A DNA stretch of 64,000 bases from an uncultured Lachnoclostridium sp. (GCA_905212635.1 CAJMFH010000012.1:5592-69591), one strand, 5' to 3'. Counted from the stretch's first letter, positions 43,498-53,295 are shown. The notes: a model not told the origin generated them from the sequence alone. Program-made: numbers and translations.

Positions 43498-46221
43498 TTA
43501 TTCGCGGTTTTTCAACACTTCTGCCGGAATCATTTTCTTCAGTCTGCCCACCAGAACACGGTTAATCGCAAAATAGCAGACAAAGATCAGAACGACAAGT
43601 ACCACATACAGCCATGGTTCAAATGACAGATCCAGTGCAGTAGAGATGTTGCTCACCATGTATCTCGGATACAAAAAGTCCATAATGGCTTTTGTAAGCG
43701 GAATATGGATCACAGTTCCTGCCAAAATGATATAAAAATTTCCATTCAGGTACAGTTTCCGCACTTCTCCATCGCGGAATCCAAAGACCTTCATCAGCGA
43801 AATGCTGTACGCCGAGCGGTCAATCATGACTTTCATCATCAGATACATAACGATGATAAAGATTAAGGTTGACACAACATTGATCGTTACGATCATGCTC
43901 TGCATCTGATTTACAAAAATGCTCGCTGATTTTTCGATATCCTGCTTTGTCGTTGTCGCATACAGCCGTCCTGCCGGGATATCGAGTGCTTCCTCCGAAA
44001 ACAATACATTATAAAAGTCATCTGACTCGCGAAACAGATCTCTCGCACTTTCGAGATCCATAAAGACATAAAACGCCGGCGCGTACTCGCAGATTTCCGT
44101 TACCTCAAACGCATATTTATTGCCCTCTTCTTCATCGTTAAGCACGAACATATCGCCCTCTTTCAGGTCATACTTCTGCGCCATCGCGGACGAGACGACC
44201 ACGGTACCTTTTCCTTTCGTAAGTGTCAGGTCAAAATACGGATTTCCCTCCACAATGCCAAGCACCGTCACATCCCAGTTATATCCATAAATTTCCTTTT
44301 TCAATGTTTTGGCATACGCCGGACTTGCCTTCTCCGGCACCGTTTTTTCCGGGTATTTGAGGGTATACATATATTCGTACTTGGTATCCGCAATATTGCT
44401 GTCGCGCACATGTACACACAGTTCATAGCAGTTCAAGCTGATCATCATGCACAAAAGCGCGATAAACATTCCGAAGAACACCGTAATTCCCGCTCTTGCC
44501 TCACGTACCATCTGGCGAATGCGGAACATTTTTTCAAATTTCATCTCGCGCAGACGCAGTTTGCTCATATGCTGCTTTTTCGTCTCATTGCGCATGAGTG
44601 ACAATGCCGTATGCGACAATTTTTTCCGGATCACGATCGTATTGACAATGGTTGACACGATCGGCGGCATGACAATTCCGTAAATGATCAGATACGGCGG
44701 CACGATCACATCCAGAGGCGGCACCGAATAATAGGTAATGCAGTCCTGCATCTGGCTTGGAATTCCAAGAGAACTGATTCCTGCCAGAAATCCAAGGATT
44801 CCTGCCACCGTCGTAATAATGACCGGCAGCGACAGATAATGAAACATCAGATCCCGTCTCCGCACACCGAGCGCATACAGCGTTCCAATGATCGAACTTT
44901 CCTTTTCAATATTATGAACGACAAATACCGAGATCACATAGGCAAGCAAAATGAGAATGATCACACCGAATATGACACCGGCGGAAATATTGATCTGCTG
45001 GTCGTCTACCGAAGCAAGCGTTCTTATGTTCTCGTCACATTTTACAAAAGTTTCCATATTGGTAAGCCGGGTATCGATATCATCAAGGTAATCGTCGGTT
45101 CCCTCTTTCAGATTCCCCACGCCGTTTTTCAATTCTTCCGCTCCGTCTTTGGCTTCCTGCACGCCGTCAGTATACTCTTTTACACTATCTTTGTACGTTT
45201 TCAATGCCTTTAATTCATCCAGCGCGTCCGACAACGTAAGTGCCATTACCCCATCCTTGTCCTCTACAATTCTCTGAATCTCGCTCTCAAAATTGTCCTC
45301 GGTCAACGTGACATCAAAACCATTTTCCTGCAACGACTTCTGTGCCTGTTCAAGGGCATTGTCAAAAATGGTCTTTGGTGCCATATTGAGATCCTCTTTA
45401 TAGCGGTTTAATTTGCGAAGTCCCTGATACAGTTCCTCTGCACCTTTTTTCAAATCTTTGACTCCGCTCTGCATGTCATCCAGCTGTCCCACCGTGCGGT
45501 CCCAGTATTCCTGAAAATAGTCATCCTGAACCGCCTCTTCATCAATTTTAAAGGTTTTTAACAGCTCCCGCACTTTTTCATCTGTCATATCCTTTTTCAG
45601 GCGGTAGGCATACAGATATTCTTCCGACTGAGCAGCCTTTCCTGCCTTCTTCAATTCGTCATACGCTTCTTTTGTCACAAACACCATTCCAAAATTTTTG
45701 CTGTCCACGATCGTATCGGACAGATTCTTATATGGCGCATCGTAGTCCGGCGAAGAGCCGATCCCTGCCACGGTAAAACTCTTGTCTCCCAACTTAATCT
45801 CATCGCCAAGAGACACTTCATTTTTAGCCGCATAACGTTTTTCCAGTACCAGTTCATCCGCTTTTTCCGCCTTTTTTCCCTCGGTGATGACTACCTTATC
45901 AATGGTTTCGCGGTCTTTGAACACACGTAACGTCGTATCGTCTACCGTATAATCCAGATAAAACATCTTTTCCAGCTGTACATTGTTACTCTGTATCTTT
46001 TCAATATCTTTTTTGGACAGCGGAGCAAAACAGGTAAATTGTCCATCTTCCAGCTGATTTTCTTCCGCGCTTTCCTCCACTCCGCGCACGATCGTCTCGC
46101 CTGCTCCCACAAGGGAAATGATGAGATACATACAAAGAATGATCAGGCATCCCAGCGCCGCATAACGGAACGCATTTTTCTTCAGATCACGAAGCACCCT
46201 TTTTCTCAATATCTTCTGCAT
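43498..46221 (-). CDS. FtsX/MacB-type ABC transporter permease with long extracytoplasmic coiled coil
   Basis: A 907-residue membrane protein. One N-terminal helix lies at about 18-40, then a long extracytoplasmic region to about 405 whose second half (about 240-390) is coiled coil. Three helices follow (about 410-435, 455-490 and 500-530), then another helix near 590, a second extracytoplasmic domain (about 610-760) and three terminal helices. This is the duplicated FtsX layout of Lachnospiraceae permeases that export or sense peptides, lipids or antimicrobials. Its ATG overlaps the stop of the ATPase gene (TAATG). Regulation by the adjacent TetR protein is likely. Confidence 0.88.
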   Translation of the reverse strand: MQKILRKRVLRDLKKNAFRYAALGCLIILCMYLIISLVGAGETIVRGVEESAEENQLEDGQFTCFAPLSKKDIEKIQSNNVQLEKMFYLDYTVDDTTLRVFKDRETIDKVVITEGKKAEKADELVLEKRYAAKNEVSLGDEIKLGDKSFTVAGIGSSPDYDAPYKNLSDTIVDSKNFGMVFVTKEAYDELKKAGKAAQSEEYLYAYRLKKDMTDEKVRELLKTFKIDEEAVQDDYFQEYWDRTVGQLDDMQSGVKDLKKGAEELYQGLRKLNRYKEDLNMAPKTIFDNALEQAQKSLQENGFDVTLTEDNFESEIQRIVEDKDGVMALTLSDALDELKALKTYKDSVKEYTDGVQEAKDGAEELKNGVGNLKEGTDDYLDDIDTRLTNMETFVKCDENIRTLASVDDQQINISAGVIFGVIILILLAYVISVFVVHNIEKESSIIGTLYALGVRRRDLMFHYLSLPVIITTVAGILGFLAGISSLGIPSQMQDCITYYSVPPLDVIVPPYLIIYGIVMPPIVSTIVNTIVIRKKLSHTALSLMRNETKKQHMSKLRLREMKFEKMFRIRQMVREARAGITVFFGMFIALLCMMISLNCYELCVHVRDSNIADTKYEYMYTLKYPEKTVPEKASPAYAKTLKKEIYGYNWDVTVLGIVEGNPYFDLTLTKGKGTVVVSSAMAQKYDLKEGDMFVLNDEEEGNKYAFEVTEICEYAPAFYVFMDLESARDLFRESDDFYNVLFSEEALDIPAGRLYATTTKQDIEKSASIFVNQMQSMIVTINVVSTLIFIIVMYLMMKVMIDRSAYSISLMKVFGFRDGEVRKLYLNGNFYIILAGTVIHIPLTKAIMDFLYPRYMVSNISTALDLSFEPWLYVVLVVLIFVCYFAINRVLVGRLKKMIPAEVLKNRE

Positions 46222-46922
46222 TATAAATCCTCCAAATCCTTTGCCGGTACTCTGACTTCATTTTCATATTCTTTATGGACTTCCCCGTCTTTCAGATAGA
46301 TTACACGGTGAACCATATCTTTGATGCTGTTATTGTGAGTAACGATAAGCATCGTCGTACCGTATCTTGCATTGATCTCTTCCAGCAATACGAGAATATC
46401 TCTTGATGTCTTCGAATCCAGCGCTCCCGTCGGTTCGTCACACAAAAGCAGTTTCGGATTTTTCACAAGGGCCCGCGCGATCGCACATCTCTGTTGCTGT
46501 CCTCCGGACAATTGAAATGGAAATTTATTCTGATGTTCCGTCAGTCCAAGGGCATCGATCAATTCATCGACCGAGAGCGGATTCTTTGTCAAATATTCAC
46601 AGACCTGTATATTTTCGCGGATTGTAAGATTCGGCACGAGATTATAAAACTGGAAAATAAATCCAAGGTTGGCTCTGCGGTACTCTAACAGTTCTTCATT
46701 TTTCATGCCGCCAAGTTCAATGCCGTCCACGCAGATGGATCCGGAATTCATCGTATCCAGACCCCCGATGCAGTTCAAAAGTGTCGATTTTCCGGAACCG
46801 GAAGTTCCCTGGATTACACACATTTCGCCCTGCTCCACTCCCGTTGTAACTCCTTTTAATACCTCAACATAACTCCCTTCCTGTCCATAACTTTTTTTCA
46901 CGTTTTCTAATTGCAGATACAT
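46221..46922 (-). CDS. ABC transporter ATP-binding protein (LolD/MacB type)
   Basis: A 233-residue ATPase. Walker A GTSGSGKST, signature LSGGQQQRCAIARAL, Walker B LLLCDEPTGALD and the switch His in LIVTHN are all intact, and the GGLDTMNSGSI region is typical of the LolD/MacB class. It pairs with the following FtsX-type permease. The ATG at 46922 follows GGAGGAAATT. A 17-bp palindrome identical to that before the tetR gene lies 18 bases upstream of the start codon. Confidence 0.94.
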   Translation of the reverse strand: MYLQLENVKKSYGQEGSYVEVLKGVTTGVEQGEMCVIQGTSGSGKSTLLNCIGGLDTMNSGSICVDGIELGGMKNEELLEYRRANLGFIFQFYNLVPNLTIRENIQVCEYLTKNPLSVDELIDALGLTEHQNKFPFQLSGGQQQRCAIARALVKNPKLLLCDEPTGALDSKTSRDILVLLEEINARYGTTMLIVTHNNSIKDMVHRVIYLKDGEVHKEYENEVRVPAKDLEDL

Positions 46923-46940
46923 AATTTCCTCCATTTCATT

Positions 46941-46957
46941 ACATAACACTGTTATGT
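46941..46957. promoter_or_regulatory. TetR operator candidate before the ABC genes
   Basis: ACATAACA-C-TGTTATGT, an 8-1-8 palindrome identical in all 17 bases to the one at 47665-47681. Confidence 0.8.
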
Positions 46958-46996
46958 CAATCTCATTTTTTTAGGCTCTATTCACATCAATAAAGC

Positions 46997-47644
46997 CTAT
47001 TTTTCCGTCAGATCTACACCAAATAGTGCAAACCATCCGGTTACCAGATATGCCATCGCCTGTTTGCCAAATGCCAATGCCTGTTCTTCTGTCTCAATAT
47101 GCTTTAACATATACAAAAACATATCAATCTGATTGTGTGACATCCAGTGAACCAGGCTTTCTTCCAGCATCGGAATGCCGAGTTCCTGACAAGTCGCCTG
47201 AGCAAGCTGCAGATTGTGTGCGTCCATCTCATCGATGATCCGGTCAACCGCATTTTCCAGTGAAGACCCCTGCGCACAATTTACGAGCAGAAGCATCTCA
47301 TCACGGTTCTGATACATCTCATGCACAAGCACTTCCACCAGAATCCTCTCACTGTCCATGTCATGATTACTGGAAAGGATTTCCTCTTTCGCCTCATTTT
47401 CTTCCAACTGCTGATGTTCTTTGATCAATTTCATGATCCGCGTCAGACTTTCGGAAACAAGACTGCAAAACAGATCATCTTTGTCCTGAAAGAAGAAATA
47501 CAGCGCGCCCGTCGTGACTCCCGCTTCTTTGCAGATAGAACGCAAAGAAGCTTTGGAATATCCTTTTTCCATAAATTCTTTTTTCGCACATTGCAGTAAC
47601 ATGTGCCGGGTTTCTCCATTTTTCACTTCTTTTGCCAATTCCAT
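46997..47644 (-). CDS. TetR-family transcriptional repressor
   Basis: A 215-residue regulator with a TetR N-terminal HTH (about 10-58: KKEFMEKGYSKASLRSIC, then KEAGVTTGALYFFFQDKDDLF) and a helical ligand-binding C-terminal domain. It lies directly upstream of the ABC ATPase and permease on the same strand. Identical operators in front of tetR and in front of the ABC genes suggest that it represses both. The operator before tetR overlaps the -10 box of its promoter. Confidence 0.94.
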   Translation of the reverse strand: MELAKEVKNGETRHMLLQCAKKEFMEKGYSKASLRSICKEAGVTTGALYFFFQDKDDLFCSLVSESLTRIMKLIKEHQQLEENEAKEEILSSNHDMDSERILVEVLVHEMYQNRDEMLLLVNCAQGSSLENAVDRIIDEMDAHNLQLAQATCQELGIPMLEESLVHWMSHNQIDMFLYMLKHIETEEQALAFGKQAMAYLVTGWFALFGVDLTEK

Positions 47645-47664
47645 CCCTGCTTTCTTTTTGTTTC

Positions 47665-47681
47665 ACATAACACTGTTATGT
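47665..47681. promoter_or_regulatory. TetR operator candidate before tetR
   Basis: ACATAACA-C-TGTTATGT overlaps the -10 region of the tetR promoter, a position that would block RNA polymerase. Confidence 0.82.
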
Positions 47682-47706
47682 TATCATGAGAATCCTTCTT
47701 TGTCAA
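47678..47706 (-). promoter_or_regulatory. Promoter of the tetR-ABC operon
   Basis: Minus strand TTGACA (47701-47706) and TAACAT (47678-47683) with a 17-base spacer; the -10 lies in the operator. Confidence 0.65.
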
Positions 47707-47720
47707 GAGGGATTCTCCTA

Positions 47721-49025
47721 TTATTTTTTATTCTGTTTGCGGTAAAAAGCAAAGCCCAGACAGGAAGTAAGCACCTCGGTAACCGGAAAGGTAAGCCAGA
47801 AATACGAAAGTCCAAAACGGGAAAAGAGAAATCCCAATGGCACAAACAGGCAGACTGTCCGCACGATCGTAAGCAAGGAACTTTTCACCGCACACCCAAG
47901 CGCCTGAAAATACACCGGAAAGATCAATGACGTTACCATCGGAATAAAACTGATGCCAATAATACGAAATGCATAGGTTCCAATGTTTAAGACTTCTTCG
48001 CTTTGTGTAAATACAGAAAGCATCTGATGCGGAATGATCTCAAAACATAATACGCCGATCATCATCAAAGCAATTCCGTAAAGGAGTGATATTCTCAATG
48101 CACTTTTACAGCGGTCCCATTTCTTAGCAGCATAATTGAAACTGACAATCGGAACCATGCAGGTCTGCAAAGCTCCTAACGGAATAAAAAAGAATGTCTG
48201 CCATTTATAATACAAACCAAGAGCCGTCACTGCCGCATCGGAAAATGCCGCAAGGATCAGATTCAAGCCAAAAATATATACCGTATACGCCGACTGCATT
48301 AATATATTGGGGATGCCAAGTACATAAATCCGCCGGATCAGAGAAAGATATTTATATCGTTTCGGTGGTTTATAATACCCTTTCTTCCATACGACCACTG
48401 CTGCCACGATCTGACCGGTAACGGTCGCAGCCGCAGCTCCGCTAATCCCCATTTCCGGCAGTCCACATAAGCCAAAGATCAAGAGCGGATCAAGTATAAT
48501 ATTTACAACTGCTCCCAAAATCTGAGCGATCATCGGAGTTTTCATATCACCATTTGCCTGCAAAATCTTTGTCCAGATGCTCTCGCAAAACAAACCAATT
48601 CCTGCCACACAGACAATTCTTCCATAGCGGATCACATAGGAAATGACAAGTTCCGAATCCGTTGACATTTTTGCATAAACCGGAAGAAAGAAATAAAAGA
48701 ACACCGCAAATAAAGCCCATAATGCAACAGCCAGCGGACTTCCTATCCCTGCTACATCAAAGGCTTTTTTCTTTTTCCCCATTCCCAGATAATACGCCAT
48801 CGCCGTATTTACACCTACTCCGGTTCCTACGGCAATCGCGATCATCAGCAGCTGAATCGGGTAAATGATGGAAAGAGCCGTCAGTCCCTCCTCCGAATAT
48901 TTTCCGACAAACAAACTGTCGATGATGTTATAAAGTGCCTGTATCAGCTGCGCCAGCATAACAGGCGGTGCTATTTTCAATAAAATCTTACTTATTTTTT
49001 CTTTTCCGTATATTTCCGTTTCCAT
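47721..49025 (-). CDS. MATE-family efflux transporter (copy 1)
   Basis: A 434-residue polytopic protein with about 12 membrane helices. It starts with KISKILLKIAPPVMLAQLIQ and has ALYNIIDSLFVGKYSEEG, the typical MATE TM1 region, plus NIILDPLLIFGL in the N-half and a related fold in the C-half. MATE pumps export cationic drugs or metabolites using sodium or protons. It follows an uncharacterised coiled-coil gene by 16 bases, and its stop is 15 bases before the tetR promoter. Confidence 0.92.
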   Translation of the reverse strand: METEIYGKEKISKILLKIAPPVMLAQLIQALYNIIDSLFVGKYSEEGLTALSIIYPIQLLMIAIAVGTGVGVNTAMAYYLGMGKKKKAFDVAGIGSPLAVALWALFAVFFYFFLPVYAKMSTDSELVISYVIRYGRIVCVAGIGLFCESIWTKILQANGDMKTPMIAQILGAVVNIILDPLLIFGLCGLPEMGISGAAAATVTGQIVAAVVVWKKGYYKPPKRYKYLSLIRRIYVLGIPNILMQSAYTVYIFGLNLILAAFSDAAVTALGLYYKWQTFFFIPLGALQTCMVPIVSFNYAAKKWDRCKSALRISLLYGIALMMIGVLCFEIIPHQMLSVFTQSEEVLNIGTYAFRIIGISFIPMVTSLIFPVYFQALGCAVKSSLLTIVRTVCLFVPLGFLFSRFGLSYFWLTFPVTEVLTSCLGFAFYRKQNKK

Positions 49026-49041
49026 TTTTTTCCAGTCCTCA

Positions 49042-49620
49042 TCACTCAGCCGTTCCCGCTGTCATTTCTGCCGACACGGTATCCGGTGCTCCCACCGGGG
49101 CTTCAGCAGAATCTGCCACTTCGTTCGGATCCTGTGTCTCTTTGTCCTCTTCGTCCTCCCAGAGGGAATCGTATTCTTCACGTTTATCCTTCTGCACCAT
49201 AGCGCCAATACTTTTTGCCACCTGATACAAACCACTGTCAAATTTCATCAGTTTCATCTCATCCGCCTGCGGAACTTTTGCTCCTTTCATGAGCCGTCTC
49301 GCCACTTCGAGAATTTTCATCTGTTCTTCCGCAGCTTCCTTCATGGAATCGGTCTGCTGCTCCGTCGATACAAGCATCTCGACATTGGTCCACTTATCCA
49401 TTAGTTTTTCCATGTAATCCCGGTATTCATTCTGTTTTTTTTCAACAGCATTTAACGACAATTCCAACGAAACTGCCTCATTTTCATAAACTACTTTTCC
49501 ATTCGGTGTTTCTTTGATCTTCTTTTCCAGTTCTTTTTGCTTTTGTCTCAATTCCGAAGCCGTTTTGCTGTAAGATTTGATCTGGCTTTGATAAATTCCT
49601 CTTGCTTCCTTGATCTGCAT
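49042..49620 (-). CDS. Uncharacterised coiled-coil protein
   Basis: A 192-residue soluble protein that I cannot assign. Residues 1-120 are predicted helical coiled coil (GIYQSQIKSYSKTASELR, then KQKELEKKIKET). The C-terminus is acidic, then Ala/Thr/Val/Pro-rich and probably disordered. No catalytic motif or membrane segment is seen. The ATG at 49620 is used because GGGGAT lies just upstream. It sits between DUF1294 (55-base gap) and a MATE gene (16-base gap), which does not suggest a role. Confidence 0.75.
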   Translation of the reverse strand: MQIKEARGIYQSQIKSYSKTASELRQKQKELEKKIKETPNGKVVYENEAVSLELSLNAVEKKQNEYRDYMEKLMDKWTNVEMLVSTEQQTDSMKEAAEEQMKILEVARRLMKGAKVPQADEMKLMKFDSGLYQVAKSIGAMVQKDKREEYDSLWEDEEDKETQDPNEVADSAEAPVGAPDTVSAEMTAGTAE

Positions 49621-49675
49621 ACGATCCCCTCTTTCTATCATTATATATCGTCACAACAACCTTGGAAGATAACGA

Positions 49676-49942
49676 TTATTTCCATACAAATAGACCGATA
49701 ATACAGAGTAATTCCAGCACAAATATAACCGGAACGCCGATATAAAATTTCGGTTTATGGGTCTTATGATGGAACCAATGCATCCCTATAAATGCGCCAA
49801 ACACACCGAAAACAGCGAACAGCATCAATGTAGCCTCCGGTATTCTCCATCTGTGATGCACCGCTTTCCACTTGTCAACCCCATATAAAATACAGACAAA
49901 AACATTGATTAACAGGTAAATCAATAAGCTTTTTTCCAGCAT
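49676..49942 (-). CDS. DUF1294 small membrane protein
   Basis: An 88-residue membrane protein with hydrophobic segments at about 4-20, 35-55 and 66-85. YGVDKWKAVHHRWRIPE and the following GGVFGAFIGM-like segment with HKTHKPKF are hallmarks of DUF1294. Function is unknown. The ATG at 49942 is one base after the rsmH stop and follows AGGAG inside rsmH, so the two are co-translated. Confidence 0.9.
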   Translation of the reverse strand: MLEKSLLIYLLINVFVCILYGVDKWKAVHHRWRIPEATLMLFAVFGVFGAFIGMHWFHHKTHKPKFYIGVPVIFVLELLCIIGLFVWK

Positions 49943-49943
49943 T

Positions 49944-50999
49944 TTACAAATCTCCTTTTCTCGCGTAACGCATTTTCGTCGAACGGGCGCGCCCATTTTG
50001 TGCACATTCTTTTGCCGAAGGTCGTATGACATCTTTGGAATATTCACTGTAAATGCCCGCTTTATAACCTTCTTTTAACGCCTTTTTCACGAGTCTGTCC
50101 TCTCCGGAATGAAATGTAAGAATCGCTACACGTCCTCCCGGCTTAAGCGCCTCCGGCAGTTTTTCCATAAATTCATACAACACTTCAAACTCGTGGTTTA
50201 CATCGATACGGAGTGCCTGAAACGTACGCTGGCACGTCTTTTTTATCGTCTCTTTTTTCTCTTTCTCCGGCAGAAAATCCAACGCCTTTTCAATGATCTC
50301 CCGCAATTTTGTCGTTGTATCAATGGCATGGCCTCTCCGGATCTCATCCGTGATAGCTTTGGCTATCTCTTCACAATACGGTTCATCCGAATTTTCATAC
50401 AACATTCCTGCCAGTTCATCTCTTCCAATATTTGCCAGCCTTTCTGCTGCATTGATTCCCTCTTTCTGGTTCAGCCTCAGATCAAGCGGGCCATCCACCT
50501 TAAAGGAAAATCCCCTCTTGGGATTGTCAATCTGCATCGAAGAAACTCCGAGATCGGCAAGGATAAAATCAAATCCCCCGACTTCTTTCGCAATCTCATC
50601 AATAGTACAAAAATTCTGCAAACGGATTGACAAGATGTCTTCGCCGTAACCAAGCGCCTTCAGACGTTCTTTCGTCTTTGCGGATTCCTCCGGGTCTACA
50701 TCTGTAGCATAAATATGTCCCTGCCCTTTCAGGCAGCCAAGCATGGCTTTCGTATGTCCTCCATAACCAAGTGTCGCATCAAAACCGATTTCTCCCGGCT
50801 GGATTTTCAGATAATCAAGGATTTCCTCCACCATAATGGAAATGTGCATTCCCGCCGGTGTATTTCCTTTCCGGATAACATGTTCAATCGTATCCTGATA
50901 TTTTTCCGGCTGCAATTCTTTATATTTTTCTTCAAATTTCTTCGGATATTTTCCGGAATAACGTACTCTCCGTTTATGTGGTTTTTGTTGTTCTTCCAT
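49944..50999 (-). CDS. rsmH: 16S rRNA (cytosine1402-N4)-methyltransferase, long form outside the dcw cluster
   Basis: A 351-residue RsmH/MraW-type methyltransferase. A basic N-terminal extension of about 45 residues precedes the conserved HISIMVEEILDYL start. SAM-binding GFDATLGYGGHTKAM (about 74-88), DLGVSSMQIDNPKRGFSF (about 149-166) and LTFHSGEDRLVKKAL (about 296-310) match the family. It would methylate C1402 in the decoding centre. No mraZ, ftsL or murein genes are adjacent. A second rsmH in the division cluster would make this a paralogue. Confidence 0.92.
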   Translation of the reverse strand: MEEQQKPHKRRVRYSGKYPKKFEEKYKELQPEKYQDTIEHVIRKGNTPAGMHISIMVEEILDYLKIQPGEIGFDATLGYGGHTKAMLGCLKGQGHIYATDVDPEESAKTKERLKALGYGEDILSIRLQNFCTIDEIAKEVGGFDFILADLGVSSMQIDNPKRGFSFKVDGPLDLRLNQKEGINAAERLANIGRDELAGMLYENSDEPYCEEIAKAITDEIRRGHAIDTTTKLREIIEKALDFLPEKEKKETIKKTCQRTFQALRIDVNHEFEVLYEFMEKLPEALKPGGRVAILTFHSGEDRLVKKALKEGYKAGIYSEYSKDVIRPSAKECAQNGRARSTKMRYARKGDL

Positions 51000-51061
51000 T
51001 TTGTTTTCCCCTTACTAACAATAGTTACTTTTAGCATATCACAGTTTTCCGCTCCTCACAA

Positions 51062-51099
51062 CAAAAAAATCACCCTCTGTTCCTGATACAGAGAGTGAC
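51062..51099 (-). terminator. Terminator after cstA
   Basis: Minus strand TCACTCTCTGT pairs with ACAGAGGGTGA around a 7-base loop, followed by seven T. Confidence 0.85.
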
Positions 51100-51125
51100 T
51101 TTCTTCTTATTTATATTGATATCTT

Positions 51126-52853
51126 TTACTGCTCACTGTTTTTCTTGCTGTTGACATAACTCTTCATCGAGTTAATGACAATCGTAAGTCCAAGAACGAT
51201 AAGCAATACGGCAATGATCAGCTGCAATCCATTGGCAATAAATACTTCGCCCCAGGATGTGGCACCTGCCGGAATTGTCGTGGAAGCTGCTTCTCCGATG
51301 GCTTTTACCATAGCGATCAGTCTCTGTACCAAAGCGGTAAATGTTACACAGAGCATGATGACAAGTGGTGGGAAGAGCATTTTGTTGCTTCGTCCTGTGA
51401 CTTTTGTAAATACGCAGAGTGTCAAAAGAACCAAAGCACTTAACAACTGGTTTGCGGAACCAAACAATGGCCAGATGTTTGCATATCCAATTTTTGTAAG
51501 TATAAACCCACATACCAGTGTAACGATTGTAGCAAAATACGTATTGCAGAACAATTTTCTCCAAGGAGCGGCGTGTTCCATATCATCGACACTAAAAAGT
51601 TCCTGAAAACTCATTCGTCCGATACGTGCCACAGCATCAAGACTGGTAAGAGCAAGTGCCGATACACACATTGTCATAAATACGGTTGCTACATATACAG
51701 GAACGCCAAACATTTCAAAGAAACCGGCTACTCCCTGACTGAAGATCTGGAATGGTGTTCCGACGGCCGGTGTTCCGTCTGCACTTGCCGCAGCGCCAGC
51801 GACACAAAGTGCCAATACAGCAAGCAGACTCTCAAGTACCATGGCTCCATATCCGACTTTCAACATATCTTTTTCATTTTCAACGGTTTTCGACGATGTT
51901 CCAGATGAAACCAGACTATGAAATCCGGAAACCGCACCACAGGCAACGGTAACAAACAGGATTGGGAACATGGTACCGAGCGTCTCATTATTGAATCCTG
52001 TGTAAACCGGAAGATTCATGCTTGGATGAGCAACAAACAAACCAATTACGGCACCGGCGATCATTCCGATAAACATAAATGTCGTCATGTAATCACGAGG
52101 CTGTTTCAAAAGCCACATTGGAAGTACCGCTGCAAAGAAGATATATACAAATGTGATGTAACTCCACGTATCTTTGCCAAATTCCAATGGACAGTTCATA
52201 CCGATTACAAAGGAAAGGACGATGCACACAATACCAAATACTGCCTCTTTCCAGCCGGACAAATTGAATTTTTTCTGAACCAGTCCGAAGATAACAGCAA
52301 ATACCATAAACATTATGGACACCATACCGGCTGCCCCGTTTGTTGCAGCCGCTTTGGCTAACGTTCCCGGCTGCTCTACGGAATATGCATTGAATGTTCC
52401 GGCAACCATATCCGCAAATGCTGCCGTTACGATCAAAGTAAACAGCCAGCAGAAAAGCAGGAAAATTTTTCGTCCAAATTTACCTATGTATTTTTCAATT
52501 ACCATTCCCATGGATTTTCCCTGATTTTTTACCGACACATACAAAGCTCCAAAATCGGTAACCGCACCAAAGAATACACCACCGATCAATACCCAGAGCA
52601 AAACCGGAAGCCATCCAAAGGCTGCTGCCTGAATCGCACCCGTAACCGGTCCCGCACCGGCGATGGATGAAAACTGGTGGCTGAACACGGTCCATCCATT
52701 GGTAGGTACATAATCTTTTCCATCATTGAACTTTACCGCAGGTGTCTCGGCTTTCGGGTCAATGCCCCATTTGTTTGCCAGCCAGCGTCCATACAAAACG
52801 TAGGCAGCAAATAAAACAACCGCTGCGATCAATACGATAACTAATGTATTCAT
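51126..52853 (-). CDS. cstA: CstA-family carbon starvation / peptide or pyruvate transporter
   Basis: A 575-residue membrane protein with about 16 hydrophobic segments. The N-terminal FSHQFSSIAGAGPVTGAIQAA (about 57-77) and GGVFFGAVTDFGALYVSVKNQGKS-like core are the CstA signature. CstA proteins take up peptides, and the relative BtsT takes up pyruvate. The ATG at 52853 follows GGAGGATATT. The gene sits behind a T-box leader of about 430 bases, so its expression should respond to uncharged tRNA, pointing to transport of an amino acid, peptide or its precursor. A terminator follows. Confidence 0.93.
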   Translation of the reverse strand: MNTLVIVLIAAVVLFAAYVLYGRWLANKWGIDPKAETPAVKFNDGKDYVPTNGWTVFSHQFSSIAGAGPVTGAIQAAAFGWLPVLLWVLIGGVFFGAVTDFGALYVSVKNQGKSMGMVIEKYIGKFGRKIFLLFCWLFTLIVTAAFADMVAGTFNAYSVEQPGTLAKAAATNGAAGMVSIMFMVFAVIFGLVQKKFNLSGWKEAVFGIVCIVLSFVIGMNCPLEFGKDTWSYITFVYIFFAAVLPMWLLKQPRDYMTTFMFIGMIAGAVIGLFVAHPSMNLPVYTGFNNETLGTMFPILFVTVACGAVSGFHSLVSSGTSSKTVENEKDMLKVGYGAMVLESLLAVLALCVAGAAASADGTPAVGTPFQIFSQGVAGFFEMFGVPVYVATVFMTMCVSALALTSLDAVARIGRMSFQELFSVDDMEHAAPWRKLFCNTYFATIVTLVCGFILTKIGYANIWPLFGSANQLLSALVLLTLCVFTKVTGRSNKMLFPPLVIMLCVTFTALVQRLIAMVKAIGEAASTTIPAGATSWGEVFIANGLQLIIAVLLIVLGLTIVINSMKSYVNSKKNSEQ

Positions 52854-52932
52854 AATATCCTCCAATCCGGAGCGTCATATAAAAGCGCTCCTCTTTCTAA
52901 ATGTATTTTCACCGGTGCCATGCTATGCAAAA

Positions 52933-53290
52933 GAAAAAGCCTCCTTCTTTGCACGATAAACCTAATAAGATTTACCCTGCAAAGACGAAGGCTAAAAATG
53001 TATCCATATCACTTCCGCGTTACCACTCTGCTTGCCGGCATTCTGCTGCCGACCTCTCAACTGCCACCAAACCGTTTCTCACAAAAACGATCCGAAGACT
53101 CCCCTATGTAACGGTAAGGTCCCGGCTCGGACTACTCGGTACGATATTACGATACTCTGTACCTTTCCCCTGAGCAGCTCGCAGGTGAGGGCTTTCCCGT
53201 TCCTTGTTACTGTCTCTCACAAATAACAGCTTTCTGTAAGCGGTGATACGAGAAGTCATATCCTGTTCAAAGCATTTATCCGATGAATTG
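52933..53290 (-). ncRNA. T-box leader of cstA
   Basis: Minus-strand leader with the T-box core CAGAGTGGTAACGCGG at 53015-53030. It is followed by a terminator (GCCTTCGTCTTTGCA at 52979-52993 pairing with TGCAAAGAAGGAGGC, then TTTTTC; about 52933-52994). Upstream, Stem I features such as ACAGTAAC and CTGCGAGCTG are visible at about 53130-53210. The T-box binds the CCA end of uncharged tRNA and prevents termination. The specifier codon is uncertain; an ACC (threonine) followed by a purine at the top of the basal stem is one reading. Confidence 0.85.
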
Positions 53291-53295
53291 ACTAT

